Positions 41,081-43,653 of a stretch of DNA of 43,653 nucleotides are shown here, one piece after another (the first letter of the stretch is position 1; the number at the start of each line of letters is the position of its first letter). The notes beneath the pieces are model-generated. The model made no database searches and was not told the origin of the DNA. It was given only the letters and a program-made list of their open reading frames with translations. Location: IMG/VR virus record IMGVR_UViG_3300010400_000030, positions 1-43,653 of that record, one strand, 5' to 3'. Source of the DNA: a virus. Position numbers and translations under genes: made by a program.

Positions 41081-41365
41081 ATGACAAGCTGGGCCCCCGC
41101 GCTCGTCTGGACGGTCGGTCTCGCCGCGCTGTTTCTGGGCGGCATGTTGGTCGGGGCCGCGCTCTGGATTACGCGCCGGGAACGTCAGGCCATGTCCAAC
41201 GCCCGCGCCTCGATCGAAGCGTGGGCGCGCACCTACGACCGTCGCCGGGTGTCCGACCGCCGCAAGATCGGGCTGTATCCGGGTGTGCGCTACGCCGGCC
41301 CGAACCGCCGCGGGAGCAGCCGCCGCGCACCCGACCGGACCAACCCCCCGTTGAGGTTCACATGA
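41081..41365 (+). CDS. Single-pass membrane protein with basic tail
   Basis: A 94-residue protein with GAGGACAG upstream. A long N-terminal membrane helix (ALVWTVGLAALFLGGMLVGA) is followed by a strongly basic tail (YDRRRVSDRRKIGLYPGVRY, RRGSSRRAPDR). The tail would face the cytoplasm and could contact DNA or ribosomes. Function unknown. Confidence 0.55.
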   Translation: MTSWAPALVWTVGLAALFLGGMLVGAALWITRRERQAMSNARASIEAWARTYDRRRVSDRRKIGLYPGVRYAGPNRRGSSRRAPDRTNPPLRFT

Positions 41366-41523
41366 CCGCCGCTGACCTCGCGCAGATCCGGCTCATCAAA
41401 GACTGGCTGGTCCGCCATCCGCGGGCCTGCCGGCCGATCCCGACGCCGCTCCCGAGCCGTGTGCTGATCGGCGTCTGGGCGACCCGTCACCCGAAGCGCG
41501 CCCATCCCTGGAGACGGCCGTGA
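41362..41523 (+). CDS. Small basic protein
   Basis: A 53-residue protein with start and stop overlapping the neighbours. It is helical at the start (LAQIRLIKDWLVRHPRAC) and Pro/Arg-rich afterwards. Coupled translation supports coding status, but nothing suggests a function. Confidence 0.45.
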   Translation: MTAADLAQIRLIKDWLVRHPRACRPIPTPLPSRVLIGVWATRHPKRAHPWRRP

Positions 41524-41726
41524 CCCTGCTCGAACGGCTGATCGGCGGCACCTCGCAATCCACTCGCGCCGAAACCGTGGAGTTCGTGAACCGCTGGGGA
41601 AAGGTCAATCAAGCCGCGCTCGAGATCGTGGAGCGGCGGTTCCCGACGATCGATCCGGTCCTGCAGGAAGCCATCGCCCACGAGCTCGGGTACGCCGTCG
41701 TGGCCGCGTGGGAAGACGTGCCGTGA
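41520..41726 (+). CDS. Small hypothetical protein
   Basis: A 68-residue protein, GTG start in a GTGA overlap. Helical (VEFVNRWGKVNQAALEIVER, VLQEAIAHELGYAVVAAWED), with no membrane segment. Function unknown. Confidence 0.5.
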   Translation: MTLLERLIGGTSQSTRAETVEFVNRWGKVNQAALEIVERRFPTIDPVLQEAIAHELGYAVVAAWEDVP

Positions 41727-41851
41727 CGCGAGCCTGTGCGGCGTGCGGAAATTCTCGAGATCTGGAACCGCTCGGGGCAGGGTACGTGTGGTGTCCGGTG
41801 TGCTCGAAAACGACGACGCCGATCCTCGTGCGCACGCCCGCCAAAGCCTGA
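41723..41851 (+). CDS. Tiny zinc-ribbon protein
   Basis: A 42-residue frame read by hand, GTG start overlapping the previous TGA. CAACGN (residues 5-10) and CPVCSK (24-29) make a clean C-x2-C pair set for one zinc. It is the last plus-strand gene and its stop abuts the att repeat array. Confidence 0.5.
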   Translation: MTRACAACGNSRDLEPLGAGYVWCPVCSKTTTPILVRTPAKA

Positions 41852-41852
41852 C

Positions 41853-41960
41853 CGGGCAGGCGGGCAGGTTCGCGGGCAGGTTCGGTACCCGTCCCGGGCA
41901 GGATCGGGCAGGTTTTAGCCGGTTCGGTCCCCTCGTGCCGCCGACCGCAGAACGGGCAGT
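41853..41960. repeat. CGGGCAGG repeat array left of the att core
   Basis: Six copies of CGGGCAG(G/T), each followed by T, A or C, at 41853, 41861, 41873, 41895, 41905 and 41953 (all plus orientation). With the two copies beyond the core at 42090 and 42103 they surround the tRNA fragment, as integrase arm-type sites do in lambda-like attP. The irregular spacing argues against a CRISPR or simple tandem repeat. Confidence 0.65.
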
Positions 41961-41997
41961 TTTGCGGAATTTGCTGAATGTTTTGGGGGATGTCGGC

Positions 41998-42041
41998 TGG
42001 CGTCCCCAGCGGGATTCGAACCCGCGTTTTGGCCTTGAAAG
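41998..42041 (-). other. Attachment-site core: 3' half of tRNA-Glu(UUC)
   Basis: On the minus strand: anticodon loop CTTTCAA (42041-42035, anticodon TTC), anticodon-stem 3' side and variable loop, a perfect T-arm GCGGG-TTCGAAT-CCCGC, acceptor strand TGGGGAC, discriminator G, then CCA (42000-41998). The 5' half of a tRNA is missing: upstream bases do not form the D-arm or the anticodon-stem partner. This is the classic signature of a phage core that restores the host tRNA 3' end on integration. It abuts the integrase stop codon. Confidence 0.8.
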
Positions 42042-42043
42042 GC

Positions 42044-43252
42044 CTACACCGCGAGACGTAAGCGTCGGCGCGATTTCGACTTCTGGGCGCGGGCAGGTTC
42101 GGCGGGCAGGATCTTCGAAGAGTCGTGTACCGGCGCGGCCTTCATCGCCTGCCGGCGGCGCTGCGCCAAGGCCTCGCCAAAGGCCGCCACAGCCGCGCTA
42201 TCGACCGCGGCATTCGCCCCCCGGGCATACCGGGCCGTAATGGGAGAGCCTTCACTGTGGAGCCCCAGACGCGCCACGGTGGCGAGATCGCCCGTGGTCC
42301 GGTACACCGTCGTCAGGAAGCTATGGCGCAGGTCGTACAGGGTCACGGCGTCCGGGTCGAGTCCTGCCCGCTGACAGCCGCGCTTGAACGCCTGGTTCAG
42401 CTTCTCTGTGTTGAACGGGCCGTACGCGTGGGCCGCGTGAAAGTCGGTGAACGCGTCGAGGCCGTCCGGGGTCAGTGGCAGGGTCCGGGCTTCGACGCCT
42501 CGGCCTTTGCTCCGTGGCACAATCCGCACGGTTCCGGCCGTCAACGAGAGATCGGTCGGGGTGACGGTCTTCAATAACCCGGGCGGGATGCCGGTGTAGG
42601 CCATGACGCGGGCGCGGAGCTTCGATAGACTGACCCGGGGCGGGAGGCCTTTCTTCGTGTCGCGCTGGGTCGGCATCGCGGCGATGGCGCGCTCGATCGC
42701 CAAGTAGTCCAGGGCACGCGCTTCCGGCTTCGGTTCCTTCGGATTCATCGTCCCGCTGACCGGGTTCTTCCGTGTGGACGTTTTGCCGTCCATCGTCGTG
42801 AAGAACGAGCGCAGCGCCGTCCGCCGTTTCCGCACGGTGCCCGGCTCGAGGCCGTGCGGGTTGCTCGGCCGACCCTTCTCGCGTGTCGTCCCGGGTTGAT
42901 ACGTCGGCGTCGTGAGCCACGCTTGCATCACGGCGTCAATCTCGCCGGCCGTGATCGAGCTGCGCGGCCGGTCTCGTCCTAAGGCGTGCGCCCAGAGCGC
43001 CAGATGCGCGGCGCGCTGCTTGTAACTCGGCATGGCCGACACCCGGGCTAAGTACGTCTCGATGTCCGCGGCAAACGATCCGGCCGTGGGGCCACTGCCG
43101 CCGTAGCGATCCTTCTGGTCCGCGATCCAGTCCAGCATCTCTTGAACGGGCGTGGCCAGCGGGAACTGGTGCGAATAGAACTTCCCGCGGATCTCCGTGT
43201 GAGCTTGCCAGCCTTGGCGTTTGCGGCGGATGCCTTCGGTCTTGCGGCCCAT
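42044..43252 (-). CDS. int: Tyrosine-recombinase integrase
   Basis: A 402-residue protein. Arm/core-binding N-terminus: basic start (GRKTEGIRRKRQGWQAHTEI) and a SAM-like helical domain (about 55-120). Catalytic domain: Lys249 (PRSKGRGVEARTLPL), YDLRH (306-310) with Arg309, His332 (LGLHSEG) and the nucleophile Tyr342 (ITARYARG). The position usually held by the first catalytic Arg (TGxR) reads TGIPPG, and the usual His of HxxR is Tyr306. It catalyses insertion at the tRNA-Glu att core immediately downstream. Its C-terminus (PAEPARAQKS) is encoded across two CGGGCAGG sites. Confidence 0.88.
   Translation of the reverse strand: MGRKTEGIRRKRQGWQAHTEIRGKFYSHQFPLATPVQEMLDWIADQKDRYGGSGPTAGSFAADIETYLARVSAMPSYKQRAAHLALWAHALGRDRPRSSITAGEIDAVMQAWLTTPTYQPGTTREKGRPSNPHGLEPGTVRKRRTALRSFFTTMDGKTSTRKNPVSGTMNPKEPKPEARALDYLAIERAIAAMPTQRDTKKGLPPRVSLSKLRARVMAYTGIPPGLLKTVTPTDLSLTAGTVRIVPRSKGRGVEARTLPLTPDGLDAFTDFHAAHAYGPFNTEKLNQAFKRGCQRAGLDPDAVTLYDLRHSFLTTVYRTTGDLATVARLGLHSEGSPITARYARGANAAVDSAAVAAFGEALAQRRRQAMKAAPVHDSSKILPAEPARAQKSKSRRRLRLAV
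42090..42110. repeat. CGGGCAGG repeats right of the att core, inside int
   Basis: Two copies (42090-42097 and 42103-42110), in the same orientation as the left array and also followed by TT or AT. They lie in the last codons of the integrase gene, so arm sites and coding sequence share DNA. Confidence 0.6.
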
Positions 43253-43549
43253 CTATGCCGGCCGCCGGAACCGCGCGATGATCGTCTCGATCGCGGCGTC
43301 TTCCGCCTCTTGATAGTCCAACCGACACGCGATCAGATCCGGATCGTGGCCTTCCCAGCTACGTGTGTGGGGTACGGGCGGCGTGAGTGCGGCTTTCGCG
43401 GGGCGTCGGTGCGTCCCCACCCGTGCGGGCAGTGCGGTCACCTGCCGTTCAAGCTGACTTACGAATCCTCTTACGAGCACTTCCGCGGCGATCGGATGCT
43501 TTCGATCGACGCTCGATCCGGCTGCGGTGCGGCTATCAAGATTTCCCAT
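43253..43549 (-). CDS. Hypothetical protein in the lysogeny operon
   Basis: A 98-residue protein. GGGAGG lies 7 bases before the ATG and its stop is one base from the int start, so the two genes are an operon. It is basic in the middle (RVGTHRRPAKAAL), with an acidic helix near the end (LDYQEAEDAAIETIIARFRR). Possibly an integration accessory. If the genome is circular it lies just downstream of the repressor gene. Confidence 0.55.
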   Translation of the reverse strand: MGNLDSRTAAGSSVDRKHPIAAEVLVRGFVSQLERQVTALPARVGTHRRPAKAALTPPVPHTRSWEGHDPDLIACRLDYQEAEDAAIETIIARFRRPA

Positions 43550-43653
43550 AGTTGTTCCTCCCTGTGCTTATTTTCCGTCGTCGCAGTGTCAGGCTGACCG
43601 AGAGCGGCTCGCGACCCGCAGTTCCCCCTTGGTGGAAGCCACCCCTCTCTCAC

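Noticed and set aside
41853-42110. CGGGCAGG repeats as a CRISPR array
   Set aside because: Units are 8 bp, spacing is irregular, there are no uniform spacers and no cas genes; the flanking of an att core explains them better.
43471-43653. Minus-strand 60-residue frame at the right end
   Set aside because: It overlaps the 98-residue gene that has a good ribosome site, has no ribosome site of its own and shows no recognisable motif.
1-43653. Complete tRNA genes
   Set aside because: I saw only the 3' half of tRNA-Glu at the att site; no cloverleaf with matching arms was found elsewhere by reading.

Overview
The window reads as the genome of a temperate, short-tailed (podovirus-like) double-stranded DNA phage with high GC content. 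I see a lysogeny module, an early/replication module, a terminase-portal-scaffold-capsid block, a short neck and tailspike block, ejection-type proteins, small membrane and lysis-type genes, and an integrase beside an attachment site. There is no tape measure, tail tube or sheath gene, which supports a podovirus. The host is probably a Gram-negative, GC-rich bacterium: one late gene encodes a secreted, outer-membrane-like protein with a CxxCH haem motif, and the att site contains the 3' half of a tRNA-Glu gene ending in CCA.

Layout. Positions 1-542 (minus) hold a repressor that runs off the left end, facing a leaderless Cro-like gene at 618 across an operator region. Positions 887-11387 carry a tightly overlapping early operon: small DNA-binding and membrane proteins, an SSB-tailed protein, a coiled-coil protein, an HNH endonuclease, two PD-(D/E)XK nucleases, a replication-initiator-like protein, an N4/N6 and a C5 DNA methyltransferase, a PAPS-reductase-like PP-loop protein and a second HNH protein. 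Positions 11397-19580 hold the packaging and head genes (TerS-like, TerL, portal, scaffold, major capsid). The capsid gene is split by an 867-nt group I intron that carries an HNH endonuclease gene in antisense. Positions 19589-23475 hold small structural genes followed by a cassette of radical SAM/SPASM protein, methyltransferase, zinc-ribbon protein and glycosyltransferase. Positions 23486-36674 hold neck adaptors, a beta-helix tailspike, a very large nozzle-like protein, a tail fibre and three ejection-type proteins. Positions 36580-41851 hold small membrane, lysis-type and accessory (moron-like) genes, including a poly-proline/beta-trefoil protein and the CxxCH outer-membrane protein. Positions 41852-42110 form the attachment region (tRNA-Glu 3' half flanked by CGGGCAGG repeats). 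The minus-strand integrase and a small upstream gene follow.

The two ends appear to join. Read across the junction, the left-end repressor frame continues one codon and meets TGA, and the minus-strand order then runs repressor, small gene, integrase, att. This fits a circular or circularly permuted complete genome of about 43.65 kb, although the sequence alone cannot prove it. In the late region two genes (portal and scaffold) begin 8 nt after a -10 box, and their -35 boxes sit in the same GTGTCA-N6-TGACAC palindrome. Related palindromes recur after the capsid gene and between two divergent membrane-protein genes, which suggests a dedicated regulator.
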